Shown here piece after piece: positions 10,325-19,585 of a DNA stretch of 43,672 nucleotides. How positions within the stretch are numbered: the first letter of the stretch is position 1; each line of letters opens with the position of its first letter. Source of the stretch: Myxococcales bacterium (lineage in GTDB: Bacteria > Myxococcota_A > Polyangia > Fen-1088); the NCBI GenBank assembly GCA_003142855.1, contig PLNW01000091.1, positions 1 to 43,672 of the forward strand, written 5' to 3'. The translations under genes and the position numbers were made by a program. The notes beneath the pieces are model-generated. The model was not told the origin of the DNA and did no database searches. It was given only the letters and a program-made list of their open reading frames with translations.

Positions 10325-12598
10325 ATGGAACACGCCGTACAACAGCTCGCCCCGCTCGCCGTCACCCCGGCTGGCTTTCTCTGGCTAATTCCCCTGTTCC
10401 CGCTGCTGGGCGCGGCCATCAACGCGACCTGTGGCTGGTGGCTGCAGCGTAAGTTCGGCAAGCCAGTCATTCACATTATCGCGGTCGGGGCCATGGTGCT
10501 CTCCTTTGCCGTGGGCTGTGTGGCCTTTGCCAAGATGCTGGGCCTGCCGGGCGAGGAACGCTTCCTGCAAAACACACTGTGGACGGTGCTGACGGCCGGT
10601 CCCGTGCACGTGGACCTGGCCTTTGCCCTGGATCCGCTGGGCATGATGATGGTCCTGGTGGTGACGGGCATCGGCACCTTGATCCACATCTTCTCCATCG
10701 GCTACATGGCAGAAGATCCCGCTTACTGGCGCTTCTTTGCCTATCTCAACCTGTTCATCTTTTCCATGTTGTTGCTGGTCATGGGCGACAACTTCGTCAT
10801 CATGTTCTTTGGTTGGGAGGGCGTGGGCCTGTGCAGCTACCTGTTGATTGCCTTCTGGTACACGGATCCCGCGAAAGCAGCGGCGGGCATGAAGGCCTTC
10901 GTGGTCAACCGCTTTGGCGACTTCGGCTTCATTCTGGGCCTGTTCCTGCTTTTCTGGGGTCTGGGCGGAGTGTGGCACGAGCTGCCGACCGGCAAGCTGA
11001 GCTACCAGGCGATTGTGCCCGGGCAGCAGCTACGCATTTTTTCCGGTGAACCTGCCACGAACAGCGCCGAGGCGGAGCATCGCGAGGCCATTATCGAGAT
11101 CGGCCCCACGCTCAACTTCCGCCAGTTGCGCGATCAAGTGGTTATACAGGCCACCGGCGTAGCCGATCGGCTCTTGCACCAGAAGCTTTTCGGCTTCGGG
11201 CTGCTCGCCATGGTCGGCATCCTGTTGTTCGTGGGCGCCATGGGCAAGAGCGCCCAGCTTCCCCTGTCGGTGTGGTTGCCCGACGCCATGGCTGGTCCTA
11301 CGCCGGTTTCGGCTTTGATCCACGCCGCCACCATGGTCACCGCGGGTGTGTACATGGTGGCACGGCTCAATTTCATCTTCGCACTTTCGCCCACGGCCAT
11401 GGGCTGGGTCGCGCTGATTGGCGCGCTGACCGCGCTGTTCGGCGCCTCCATCGGGTTTTTCCAGTACGACATTAAGAAAGTTCTGGCCTATTCCACCGTG
11501 TCGCAGCTTGGTTTCATGTTCATCGGTGTGGGCGTGGGTGCCTACTGGGCCGGCGCCTACCACCTGCTCACCCACGCCTTCTTCAAGGCCGCGCTCTTCC
11601 TCGGGTCAGGCTCGGTGATTCTCGCCTGCCATCACGAACAAGACATGCGCAAGATGGGCGGTCTGGGCAAGCTGATGCCCGTCACCAAGAAGACCTACCT
11701 CTGGGCCTGCATCGCCATTGCCGGCTTCCCCATTGCCAGCGGCTTCTACTCCAAAGACGAGATTCTGTGGAAGGCGTTCAGTCAGCAACATATGTCGTTG
11801 CTGGGCATGCCGGCGGCCTGGTTGGGCCCGCTCATCTATTGCGTGGGCATCATCGCGGCCACGGGCACGGCCTTCTACATGTTCCGCAGCTACTACATGA
11901 CCTTCACCGGCGAGTACCGGGGCGGGCACGACCACGGCCACGACCACGGCCACGGGGCTACCCCCAAGGAATCGCCACTGAGCATAACCAGCGTGCTGGT
12001 CGTGCTCGCTAGCGGCGCGGTGCTGGCCTCGCTGCTCGGGCTTCCGGCTAGCTGGACCCACCGGCCCCCCATTTTGGAATACTTCCTGGAGCCCTCGCTG
12101 CCGGCCACGGTTCATTTTACCGAGCACCCGCACTGGGTGGAGTGGTTGTTCCAGATCATCGGCGCGTCGGCCGGCGTCGTGGGCTGGCTGTTTGCGCGCG
12201 CCCTGTACCGCGACGGAAAGAGCCCGGTGCCCGCGCGGCTGCTGGCACGTTGGAAGCGCGCCTGGACGGTGGTGTACAACAAGTACTATCTCGACGAGAT
12301 CTACGGAGCCACGGTGGTGCGCGGCTCGCTGCTCTTCGCGCGCATCTTGTCCTGGATCGACAGCCGCCTGGTCGACGGCGTGGTGAACCTGGCCGGAGAG
12401 GTCACGCGGCTCTTTGCCAATCTGGACGGAGCCATCGACAAGTACATCGTCGACGGGGCCGTGAACCTAGTCGCCGATTGCACCATCGGAGCCGGGCGTG
12501 GCTTGCGCCGCGTGCAGACCGGCCGCATTCAGACCTACCTTTACGGCGCGCTGGCCGGCGCGCTGGTTCTCGTTCTGCTCAACTTCCTCATCAAGTGA
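10325..12598 (+). CDS. nuoL: NADH-quinone oxidoreductase subunit L
   Basis: This 757-aa proton-pumping antiporter-like subunit sits at the far end of the membrane arm. Family landmarks are FFGWEGVGLCSYLLIAFW, GAMGKSAQLPLSVWLPDAMAGPTPVSALIHAATMVTAG (about residues 302-339) and the YSTVSQLGFMF region with its key Lys/His residues. Two insertions stand out: a hydrophilic stretch of about 60 residues before the KSAQ motif (around residues 220-280), and a His/Asp-rich loop, GGHDHGHDHGHG, near residue 535. The C-terminal region has the long lateral helix and final membrane anchor expected of NuoL. His-rich loops here are also common in other bacteria, so metal binding is only speculative. Confidence 0.96.
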   Translation: MEHAVQQLAPLAVTPAGFLWLIPLFPLLGAAINATCGWWLQRKFGKPVIHIIAVGAMVLSFAVGCVAFAKMLGLPGEERFLQNTLWTVLTAGPVHVDLAFALDPLGMMMVLVVTGIGTLIHIFSIGYMAEDPAYWRFFAYLNLFIFSMLLLVMGDNFVIMFFGWEGVGLCSYLLIAFWYTDPAKAAAGMKAFVVNRFGDFGFILGLFLLFWGLGGVWHELPTGKLSYQAIVPGQQLRIFSGEPATNSAEAEHREAIIEIGPTLNFRQLRDQVVIQATGVADRLLHQKLFGFGLLAMVGILLFVGAMGKSAQLPLSVWLPDAMAGPTPVSALIHAATMVTAGVYMVARLNFIFALSPTAMGWVALIGALTALFGASIGFFQYDIKKVLAYSTVSQLGFMFIGVGVGAYWAGAYHLLTHAFFKAALFLGSGSVILACHHEQDMRKMGGLGKLMPVTKKTYLWACIAIAGFPIASGFYSKDEILWKAFSQQHMSLLGMPAAWLGPLIYCVGIIAATGTAFYMFRSYYMTFTGEYRGGHDHGHDHGHGATPKESPLSITSVLVVLASGAVLASLLGLPASWTHRPPILEYFLEPSLPATVHFTEHPHWVEWLFQIIGASAGVVGWLFARALYRDGKSPVPARLLARWKRAWTVVYNKYYLDEIYGATVVRGSLLFARILSWIDSRLVDGVVNLAGEVTRLFANLDGAIDKYIVDGAVNLVADCTIGAGRGLRRVQTGRIQTYLYGALAGALVLVLLNFLIK

Positions 12599-12613
12599 TG
12601 GGAGCCAACCCTG

Positions 12614-14284
12614 ATGATCAGTCAACAAAACGTTCTTAGCTGGGCCACCTTCTTCCCGTTGCTCGGGCTGGGGCTCATCGTCCTGTTTGCCGCGATTCGC
12701 TCGCTGGCCGGCCTGTCCAAGACCGGGCTTGACCAGGCGGCGCGCCTGATCGCCTTGGTCACCAGCGGGGGATCCTTGGCCTGCGCGCTGCTGGCCTGGC
12801 ACTGGTACGACCCGAGCGCGGCCGGGACCATGGTCAACGGGCACGCCACCGGCGTACAACTGGTACAGCACTTCATCTGGATCAAGGCCTTCAACGTCGA
12901 GTACCTGATGGGCGTGGACGGACTGTCCATCTCGATGGTTCTGCTCACCGGGCTGGTCTCGTTCGTGGCCACCATCGCCTCCATGCCCTGGTGGGGCGGG
13001 GCCAAGTACGACGCCATGGCGGGCATGTCGGGGCACGACGACGGCCATCACCCCAAGCACTTCTCGGTGCGCATGGTGCCGGGCTACATGGTCATGCTGC
13101 TGCTGCTGCAGACGGGCATGATGGGCACCTTCGTGTCGCTCGACATGTTCCTGTTCTACGTGTTCTGGGAGGTGATGCTGCTCCCGATGTACTTCCTCAT
13201 CGGGATCTGGGGCGGCCCGCGCAAGGAGTACGCAGCCATCAAGTTCTTCCTCTACACCCTGGTCGGCTCGGTACTGATGCTGCTGGCGGTGATCGCCATC
13301 TACTACAGCAGCCACGCGGCCATGCTGGCCGATGGCACCATGTCGACCGGGCACACCTTCAACCTGCTGGCGCTGGCGCAGCAAGGCCGCGAAGGCGTGT
13401 TCACCCACGCGGCGCCCATCCTGGGATTCGCCTTCACCAAGATCATCTTCGTGGCGCTCTTCATCGGGTTCGCCATCAAGATCCCGATGTTCCCCTTCCA
13501 CACCTGGTTGCCGGATGCGCACGTCGAGGCGCCCACGCCGGTCTCGGTGATCCTGGCCGGGGTTCTCCTGAAGATGGGCCCCTACGGCATCCTGCGCTTC
13601 AACTATCCGCTCTTGCCCGATGCCACCGCCTGGGCCGCGCACGCCATCGCCGCCTTCGGCGTCATCAACATCATCTACGCCGCGTTCGTATGCTTGGCGC
13701 AGACCGACCTCAAGAAACTCATCGCCTACTCATCCGTCAGCCACATGGGCTTCACCCTGTTGGGCATGGCGGCCATGACCCCGGCGGGGATCTCGGGCGC
13801 GGTGTTCAACATGTTCTCGCACGGGATCATCTCGTCCATGCTCTTCCTTATCGCCGGCGTGATCTACGACCGGGCCCACCACCGCGAGATCGCGCGCTTC
13901 GGCGGGCTGGCCAGTGTTATGCCCGAGTATTCGGCCATGACCGGGTTGGCCTTCTTTGCGTCGCTGGGCCTGCCCGGCATGTGCGGCTTCATCTCCGAGT
14001 TCATGGTGCTGACGGGATCATTCCCCACTTTCATGCTGTTCACCGCCATATCGGCCACCGGCGTGATCATCACCGCGGCCTACTATCTGTGGGCCATCCA
14101 CCGCGCCTTTTTGGGAAAGCTCAATCCGCTCTATCAGGGTTATCCGGACTTGGTGTGGCGCGAACGCCTGGTGCTCTATCCCCTGGGCGCCATCGCCATC
14201 GTGCTCGGCTTCTATCCCTACGCCATTCTCAACGTGATCAACACAACCCTGTTCAGCCTGATTGCGGGCATCCGACCGCTGTAG
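12614..14284 (+). CDS. nuoM: NADH-quinone oxidoreductase subunit M
   Basis: This 556-aa antiporter-like proton-pumping subunit contains LMGVDGLSISMVLLTG, FYVFWEVMLLPMYFLIGIWGG and FHTWLPDAHVEAPTPVSVILAGVLLKMGPYG (about residues 296-326), all characteristic of NuoM. The glutamate in FWEVMLLP and the lysine in LLKMG match the conserved ion-path residues. A hydrophilic loop with HDDGHHPKH lies near residue 140. It starts fifteen bases after nuoL, and nuoN follows after 21 bases. Confidence 0.96.
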   Translation: MISQQNVLSWATFFPLLGLGLIVLFAAIRSLAGLSKTGLDQAARLIALVTSGGSLACALLAWHWYDPSAAGTMVNGHATGVQLVQHFIWIKAFNVEYLMGVDGLSISMVLLTGLVSFVATIASMPWWGGAKYDAMAGMSGHDDGHHPKHFSVRMVPGYMVMLLLLQTGMMGTFVSLDMFLFYVFWEVMLLPMYFLIGIWGGPRKEYAAIKFFLYTLVGSVLMLLAVIAIYYSSHAAMLADGTMSTGHTFNLLALAQQGREGVFTHAAPILGFAFTKIIFVALFIGFAIKIPMFPFHTWLPDAHVEAPTPVSVILAGVLLKMGPYGILRFNYPLLPDATAWAAHAIAAFGVINIIYAAFVCLAQTDLKKLIAYSSVSHMGFTLLGMAAMTPAGISGAVFNMFSHGIISSMLFLIAGVIYDRAHHREIARFGGLASVMPEYSAMTGLAFFASLGLPGMCGFISEFMVLTGSFPTFMLFTAISATGVIITAAYYLWAIHRAFLGKLNPLYQGYPDLVWRERLVLYPLGAIAIVLGFYPYAILNVINTTLFSLIAGIRPL

Positions 14285-14305
14285 CTGCGACTGCCTAGGG
14301 AAACC

Positions 14306-15850
14306 ATGATTCAAGAAAACCTGATCAGCACCGCGTGGTTCCGGCCCGAGCTGGCACTCACTGCGGGCATCATGCTGATGTTCTTGCTCGACCTGGCGTG
14401 GAAGCAGCACCCGCGCCGCGTGCTCTTTCTGACCATCGGCAGTTTGTTCTTCCTGGCTCTGGCCGGCGTCCTGCTGGCGATGCAGCCGTCAGCGCCGCGC
14501 TTGCTGTTCAACGGCATGATCGCCTGCGATCCCTTTGCCACCTTCTTCAAGTGGCTGTTCCTGGCCGCAGCCGGTCTCACGGTGCTCATCGCGGCGCGCT
14601 CGACCGAGTTTGGCCGCAACCAGATTGGCGTGTTCTATCCGCTGTTGCTCGCCGTCGTGCTGGGCATGTTCCTCATGGCCAGCGCGACGGATCTTCTGAT
14701 GATGTACCTGGCGGTCGAGCTGGTCTCGCTGGTGAGCTACGCGCTGGCCGGCTACCGGCAGGGCGATCGCAAGGCGGCCGAGGCCGCGCTCAAGTACGTC
14801 ATCTACGGCGGCGTGGCCTCGGGGATCATGCTGTTTGGCATGAGCTACATCTACGGGCTCACAGCCAGCACCAGCCTGCTCGGTTTGGGCGCGGCGCTCG
14901 ACGGCGCGAGCCTGGCTGCACTGGCTGGCCCCGGGCAGACCGCTTTGCGCGTGACCCTGGTGGTGGCGGTGATCTTCGTGCTCTCGGGCGTGGGCTACAA
15001 GATCGCCAGCGTGCCCTGGCACATGTGGTGCCCAGACGTGTACGAGGGCGCGCCCACTCCGTTCACCGCGTTTCTTTCGGTAGGCCCTAAGGCAGCAGGG
15101 TTTGCCCTGGCCGTGCGTTTCTTCTGGTCGGCTCTAGCCGGATCGCCCTCAAGCGAAGGGCCAGCCGTTCTGACCGTGGGACTTTCCGACTTGCCCTGGC
15201 CCGCCATCATCGGCGTGCTGGCGGCCGTGACCATGACTCTGGGCAATCTCACGGCCATCGTGCAGAACAACCTCAAACGTCTGCTCGCCTATTCCTCAAT
15301 TGCACACGCCGGCTACGCCTTGATGGGCCTGTGCGCGGCCTCGACCCTGGGCATGCAGAGCGTGATGATCTACCTGCTGGTGTACCTGGTGATGAACCTG
15401 GGCGCCTTCCTCGTGGTCATCGTGGTGGCTCAGGCCACCGGCTCGGAATCCATCGACGACTACAAGGGCCTGGCGCGGCGACACCCGCTCTCGGCGATCG
15501 CCTTCGCCATTTGCCTGTTTTCTCTCACCGGGCTGCCGCCCTTCGCGGGCTTCACCGGCAAGTGGTACCTGTTCGTGGCGGTGCTGCAGAACTATTCTTT
15601 GCCCGGAGGCGGCTGGTACGCAGCCCTGGCTGTGATCGGTGCGCTCAACTCGGCAGTGTCGCTGTACTACTACATGCGCGTGGTGCGGGCCATGTTCCTG
15701 GATGCGCCGGTGGGCCAGTTTACGGTGCGGCCCCACCTGAGCTACCAGCTCATGCTGGGGGCGTTTTCCGTCGCGCTCTTACTCTTCGGCGTGTGGTGGA
15801 ACCCTCTCGTAGCTTGGAGCCAGCAGTCGTTGATCTTTCTGCGCGGATAG
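14306..15850 (+). CDS. nuoN: NADH-quinone oxidoreductase subunit N
   Basis: This 514-aa antiporter-like subunit lies next to NuoK in the membrane arm. Typical stretches are YLAVELVSLVSYALAGY, KIASVPWHMWCPDVYEGAPTPFTAFLSVGPKAAGFALAVRFF (about residues 232-273) and LLAYSSIAHAGYALMGL. It is the last gene of the operon. No nuoE, nuoF or nuoG follows: the strand switches immediately. No clear terminator hairpin with a T-run was found after the stop. Confidence 0.96.
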   Translation: MIQENLISTAWFRPELALTAGIMLMFLLDLAWKQHPRRVLFLTIGSLFFLALAGVLLAMQPSAPRLLFNGMIACDPFATFFKWLFLAAAGLTVLIAARSTEFGRNQIGVFYPLLLAVVLGMFLMASATDLLMMYLAVELVSLVSYALAGYRQGDRKAAEAALKYVIYGGVASGIMLFGMSYIYGLTASTSLLGLGAALDGASLAALAGPGQTALRVTLVVAVIFVLSGVGYKIASVPWHMWCPDVYEGAPTPFTAFLSVGPKAAGFALAVRFFWSALAGSPSSEGPAVLTVGLSDLPWPAIIGVLAAVTMTLGNLTAIVQNNLKRLLAYSSIAHAGYALMGLCAASTLGMQSVMIYLLVYLVMNLGAFLVVIVVAQATGSESIDDYKGLARRHPLSAIAFAICLFSLTGLPPFAGFTGKWYLFVAVLQNYSLPGGGWYAALAVIGALNSAVSLYYYMRVVRAMFLDAPVGQFTVRPHLSYQLMLGAFSVALLLFGVWWNPLVAWSQQSLIFLRG

Positions 15851-15856
15851 CTCAGC

Positions 15857-15988
15857 TCAAACGATCCACAGTCCGTAGCCCAAGTACGCGAGCCCGACGC
15901 TGCCCAGAATCCCTGCCGCCAGCCACAGCGGCCGCCGCTTGGTGATGAGGCACACCGACGCCAGCGCAATCGAGGTCTGGAGCGAACC
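15857..15988 (-). pseudogene. Remnant of a DUF4337-like membrane protein C-terminus
   Basis: The minus strand between nuoN and the histidine kinase gene reads, in one frame, about 43 codons beginning GSLQTSIALASVCLITKRR and continuing through a hydrophobic helix (LWLAAGILGSVGLAYLGYG) to a TGA at 15857. I recognise this arrangement (a short helix, Lys/Arg-rich turn, then a final helix) as resembling the C-terminus of DUF4337 proteins. An in-frame TAG at 15989-15991 lies directly upstream, and the kinase gene ends at 15997. The rest of the gene is therefore absent, which looks like a deletion scar. The family assignment is from memory of the pattern; the open, helix-like reading and the truncation are seen directly. 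Confidence 0.45.
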
Positions 15989-15996
15989 CTAGCATC

Positions 15997-18018
15997 TCAG
16001 TGGCGAGTGAGACCAGTCTCGGTGATCATGCCTTGCACGGCCTCGCACAGTTGCTGCGCGGTGTAGGGCTTGGGCAGCACCGCGGAAAAACCGTGCCGTC
16101 GATACTCGGCCATGACCGAATCCTCCGAGTAGCCACTGGACACCATCAGGTGCGCGGCGGGATCGATGGCCAGGATATGCTCCGCCGCTTCTTTGCCCCC
16201 CATGCCGCCCCTCACGGTCAGGTCGAGCACCACCGCATCGAAACGCTGCCCGTCGGCGAAAAGCATGCGATAGACTTCCACCGCGTCGCTGCCGTTGCTC
16301 ACCACTTTGGTCGCGTAACCGGCATCTCGCAAGGCGCGTTCTGCCAGGCGGAGGACCGCGGCTTCGTCATCCATCACGAGAACCCGACCTGTTTCCTGCT
16401 GCTTGGCCCGCGGCGGACTGGCGCTGTCCTGCCCCATCCCTATCTCCGGCAGACTCACCCGAAACGTGGTACCCACGCCCAACGCGGAAGAGACCTGGAT
16501 GCGCCCACCGTGGTTCTGAATGATGGAGTAGGCGACCGCGAGCCCGAGACCGCTGCCCCGTTCCTTGGTGGAGAAGAACGGCAGGAAGATCTTGTCGAGC
16601 AATTCCGGTGCAATCCCCGGCCCCTGGTCCGTCACCGCGATGCAGATCTCGTCGCCGTCATTGCCAGTTTGCCGGGACAGTTGCACGCGCACCGAGCCCC
16701 CACCGGGCATGGCCTCGACACCATTGCGCACCAGATTCTGGAACACCTGCGCCAGTTGTCCCTCGTCAGCCATGACCGCAAGAGCCTGGTCAGGAAGATC
16801 GAACTGGCAACTCACGTTGCTTCCACTGGTGGCCAGATTGGCTGAATCTCGCACAACCTGCACGATGTTCATGCACCGGCGTAGCGGCGTGCCGCCCTTG
16901 GCGAAGGTAAGCAGTCGCCGCGTGAGGGCCGTGGCTCGGGTCGCCGCGCGCTGGGCCTCGTCGAGCAAGGGCCGCGCTTCGTGAGAGTCAGCCAGACTCA
17001 TCTGCGCCAGGCTGATATTGCCAATCAAGCCCGTGAGCAGGTTGTTGAAGTCGTGTGCGATGCCCGCGGCCAGTGTGCGAATGGATTCTAGTTTCTGAAG
17101 GTGAAGCTGCTCGTCCTCGCGCCGGTGGCGCTCAGTGGCGTCGCGGAATACGGCGACCACGCAGCGTTTGTTGGATATCACGGTGCTTCTGGCGCTGACA
17201 TCGGCCAAAAAGACGGTCCCATCGGCCCGCAGCATGGGGATCTCGGGTGCGTGGTCGCGCTCGCCGCGCATCATGGATTCGAAAACTGAGATGACCTCGT
17301 CCATGCGGTCGTTGGGATGAATGCTATTGATGGTGAGCCCGTGCATCTCACTGGACGAACGCCCGAGCAAGACACACATGGCCGCGTTCACCATCACGAC
17401 TTTGCGATTCGAGTAGTCGGCCACCACAATGCCATCACCCACGGTATCGAACACGTCGCGAAAGCGCGCTTCGCTCTCGGCCAAGTCGTCGACTGCCATT
17501 CCCACTGCCAGGGCATGGGCCAGCCTGGGCGCCAACAGCTCGATCACTTGTCGCGTGGCGGGGGCGATTCCATCGACCCCACAGGCCGCGGCATTCAATG
17601 TCCCTCGGCAACGCTCGCCCGACACCAGCGGTACGCTGATGGTGCTGAGAAACCCACGGGCAATGAATGCTTGATCGAGCGCATTCTTGGCCGGCCAGTC
17701 GCGAATGTCGGCCCGGTAGATGGCGCGCTCCTGCTCTACGGTTTCGCTGAGCGTGCCCGAGCCAGGCGGGAGGATCTTGCCCGATTCCACCCCTTGCACG
17801 TCGACCGTCGCATCGTACAACCAGAATCCGTCGCCCTCGGATCGCAGCAGCGCGATTGAAGCGCGGTCCATGTGCAGACGGTCGGCCATGAAGCCAAGCG
17901 CACCCTTGGCGATCCCAGCAAAAGACAGGTGAGATGTGTGCCGCTCGAAATCGGCAATGAGCTGAATCACGTCGATGTCGCTCTGGTCGTTCTGGGGGTA
18001 ATCGCGATCCGCAGCCAT
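15997..18018 (-). CDS. GAF-PAS hybrid sensor histidine kinase with receiver domain
   Basis: This is a 673-aa soluble hybrid kinase. Domain order is GAF-like (about 20-170), PAS (185-295, ending in the PAC-like segment FRDATERHRR), HisKA (305-375) with phospho-acceptor His322 in LAAGIAHDFNNLL, HATPase (about 415-530; N-box and the glycine motifs DQGPGIAPELLDKIFLPFFSTK and GSGLGLAVAYS), then a C-terminal receiver (about 545-665). The receiver starts VLVMDDEAAVL and has the acceptor Asp in VVLDLTV and Lys in LPKPY. No membrane helix is seen, so it senses an internal signal, possibly a small molecule bound by GAF. AGAGGA precedes the ATG. No partner regulator is adjacent. This layout is common in myxobacteria. 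Confidence 0.92.
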   Translation of the reverse strand: MAADRDYPQNDQSDIDVIQLIADFERHTSHLSFAGIAKGALGFMADRLHMDRASIALLRSEGDGFWLYDATVDVQGVESGKILPPGSGTLSETVEQERAIYRADIRDWPAKNALDQAFIARGFLSTISVPLVSGERCRGTLNAAACGVDGIAPATRQVIELLAPRLAHALAVGMAVDDLAESEARFRDVFDTVGDGIVVADYSNRKVVMVNAAMCVLLGRSSSEMHGLTINSIHPNDRMDEVISVFESMMRGERDHAPEIPMLRADGTVFLADVSARSTVISNKRCVVAVFRDATERHRREDEQLHLQKLESIRTLAAGIAHDFNNLLTGLIGNISLAQMSLADSHEARPLLDEAQRAATRATALTRRLLTFAKGGTPLRRCMNIVQVVRDSANLATSGSNVSCQFDLPDQALAVMADEGQLAQVFQNLVRNGVEAMPGGGSVRVQLSRQTGNDGDEICIAVTDQGPGIAPELLDKIFLPFFSTKERGSGLGLAVAYSIIQNHGGRIQVSSALGVGTTFRVSLPEIGMGQDSASPPRAKQQETGRVLVMDDEAAVLRLAERALRDAGYATKVVSNGSDAVEVYRMLFADGQRFDAVVLDLTVRGGMGGKEAAEHILAIDPAAHLMVSSGYSEDSVMAEYRRHGFSAVLPKPYTAQQLCEAVQGMITETGLTRH

Positions 18019-18080
18019 GGTCCTCTACACTCGAAAGAGGAAACTGATGTTAGGCCAAGATCGGACGGCGCGATACGGCT

Positions 18081-18114
18081 TATAACGCCGCCATCCCGGT
18101 GGCAACAGTGCCAC
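18081..18114 (+). promoter_or_regulatory. Possible -10 element and short dyad upstream of the lipid cluster
   Basis: In the 116-base gap between the divergent kinase and DUF3419 genes, TATAAC (18081-18086) could serve as a -10 element, though no convincing -35 is present. A perfect six-base inverted repeat, GTGGCA-ACAG-TGCCAC (18099-18114), ends about 20 bases before the GTG start. It could be an operator or a leader hairpin. Function is inferred. Confidence 0.3.
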
Positions 18115-18134
18115 ACCTGCGCTAGGCTGAGTCG

Positions 18135-19367
18135 GTGTCTGACGCGCTGTCCCTGAAGGTCGACGATACGTCTGAACTTGGCGACACGGCTCCATCAGGT
18201 TCAACCTCGGCACTGGTGCTGGCTGGCGGCGACGCCGTCCTGGCGCGACCGATGGAGAAGCCGGGGCGGGTCATTCTGTGGCATCGCTATCGCGAGCGCA
18301 TCAGCTATTCCTCGTGCAACGAGGACTCGGCCAGTGAGGTCCAAGTCCTGAACCCCCACGCGTCCAAGCGCCTGGTTGCGATTTGCGCCAGCGGGGGCCG
18401 CGTGCTCAACCTGCTGCAGGACGGGGCCAAGGAGGTTTGGGCGGTGGACGTGAATCCCGCGCAAACTCACCTGTTCGAGCTCAAGCTCGCCGGACTGCGG
18501 ACGCTGGACCACGCGGACTTCTTGTCCTTCATGGGTGTGCGGGCCTCGCAACGGCGCCTTGATGTCTACGATTCACTGCGGCCGGCGCTGTCCGTCAGTG
18601 CCCGCGCGTACTTCGACAGCAAGCCTTTCTTGATCGAACGCGGCGTCTTGTATCAAGGCAGTTTGGAACGCTTCTTCTCGCGCTACGTGGCCACCGCCAC
18701 GCGCCTGCTGCGTCCCCGCTGGGTGCGTCGTCTTTTCGCCTGCACCGATCTGGCGGAGCAGCGGCGCCTGCTGCCCAGCTGGCACGGCCCGCTCTGGCGC
18801 CTGGTGGCCAAGACCATCTGCCGTCGCAGCTTCTTCAGCTTCTTCTCGCACGAGCCTGGCTTCTGGCGTTTCCTGCCGCCTGAACTCAAGTTGCACGAGC
18901 GGATCTTCGGAAACATCGAGCGCTATCTCGACCATCACCTGGCGCGCGATAACCACTTGCTCTGGCTGGCGTTCTTCGGCCGCTACGGCGATGAGCGCGT
19001 GATGCCCGAGTATTTGTGCCAAGACGGGTTTGCCCGCATCAAGCACGCGCTCCAGAGCGTGCGGGTCAACGTCGTCAACGGCGACATGGCCAGCGTCCTG
19101 CGCACGGCCCCGGCGCAGTACTTCGACGGATACTCGCTCTCCGATATCTCGGCCTATCTCTCGCACCAGGCCTTCGGGGAAACCATCGAGCAGGTCGTGC
19201 GCAGCGCGCGGCCGCGGGCGCGCCTGTGCTCGCGCGGGGTCTTCTATCATCGCCCCTTCCTTCCCGAGCACGCCAGTCGGCTGACCCACGACCACGCGAT
19301 CGAGCAGCAGCTTGAGTTCGACGATCACGCGATGGTGCACTCGTTTGCCGCGGCGGAGATTCAATGA
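18135..19367 (+). CDS. DUF3419 (BtaA-like) SAM-dependent 3-amino-3-carboxypropyl transferase
   Basis: This 410-aa protein is of the DUF3419 family, whose characterised member BtaA moves the 3-amino-3-carboxypropyl group of S-adenosylmethionine onto diacylglycerol to form diacylglyceryl-homoserine, the first step of betaine-lipid synthesis. Typical family stretches are YSSCNEDSASEVQVL, the SAM-binding AICASGGRVLNLL (82-94), and VWAVDVNPAQ with Asp105 followed by LFELKLAGLRTLDH; also ERGVLYQGSLERFF. The start is GTG at 18135 (MSDALSL). Its stop overlaps the start of the next small gene (ATGA), so the genes are coupled. No BtaB-type N-methyltransferase is next to it, so conversion to a betaine lipid is not supported locally. 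The actual acceptor is not known. Confidence 0.85.
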   Translation: MSDALSLKVDDTSELGDTAPSGSTSALVLAGGDAVLARPMEKPGRVILWHRYRERISYSSCNEDSASEVQVLNPHASKRLVAICASGGRVLNLLQDGAKEVWAVDVNPAQTHLFELKLAGLRTLDHADFLSFMGVRASQRRLDVYDSLRPALSVSARAYFDSKPFLIERGVLYQGSLERFFSRYVATATRLLRPRWVRRLFACTDLAEQRRLLPSWHGPLWRLVAKTICRRSFFSFFSHEPGFWRFLPPELKLHERIFGNIERYLDHHLARDNHLLWLAFFGRYGDERVMPEYLCQDGFARIKHALQSVRVNVVNGDMASVLRTAPAQYFDGYSLSDISAYLSHQAFGETIEQVVRSARPRARLCSRGVFYHRPFLPEHASRLTHDHAIEQQLEFDDHAMVHSFAAAEIQ

Positions 19368-19579
19368 CGGGCGTGCGCCTGTTTCTTGGCAAACTGAAGC
19401 GGCAGCCCGGCCGCGCCCTGTGGGACCTGACCCTGGACTACGCGACCTACGTGGGCATGTGCCTGTTCTTCATCTGGCTGTGGGCCATGCGGGGCCCGCT
19501 GTGGCTGCTGGGTCGGTCCAGCGGTCGAACCGTGCAGCGGGCGCTGGTGGGGGCCGTCGCCCGCGTAGCGCGTGGCTAG
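19364..19579 (+). CDS. 71-aa single-pass membrane protein, unknown
   Basis: This small protein lies between the DUF3419 and decarboxylase genes. Its ATG overlaps the DUF3419 stop by four bases, and the decarboxylase starts six bases after its own stop. It has a basic N-terminus, one hydrophobic segment (YVGMCLFFIWLWAMRGPLWL, about 29-48) and a basic C-terminus. I recognise no family. The tight spacing on both sides and the coherent membrane segment argue that it is real. A role as anchor or partner for one of the two lipid enzymes is inference. Confidence 0.7.
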   Translation: MTGVRLFLGKLKRQPGRALWDLTLDYATYVGMCLFFIWLWAMRGPLWLLGRSSGRTVQRALVGAVARVARG

Positions 19580-19585
19580 GACCTG

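Noticed and set aside
12467..13642. Minus-strand reading frame of 391 codons opposite nuoL/nuoM
   Set aside because: It is antisense to two well-matched complex I genes, with composition typical of shadow frames.
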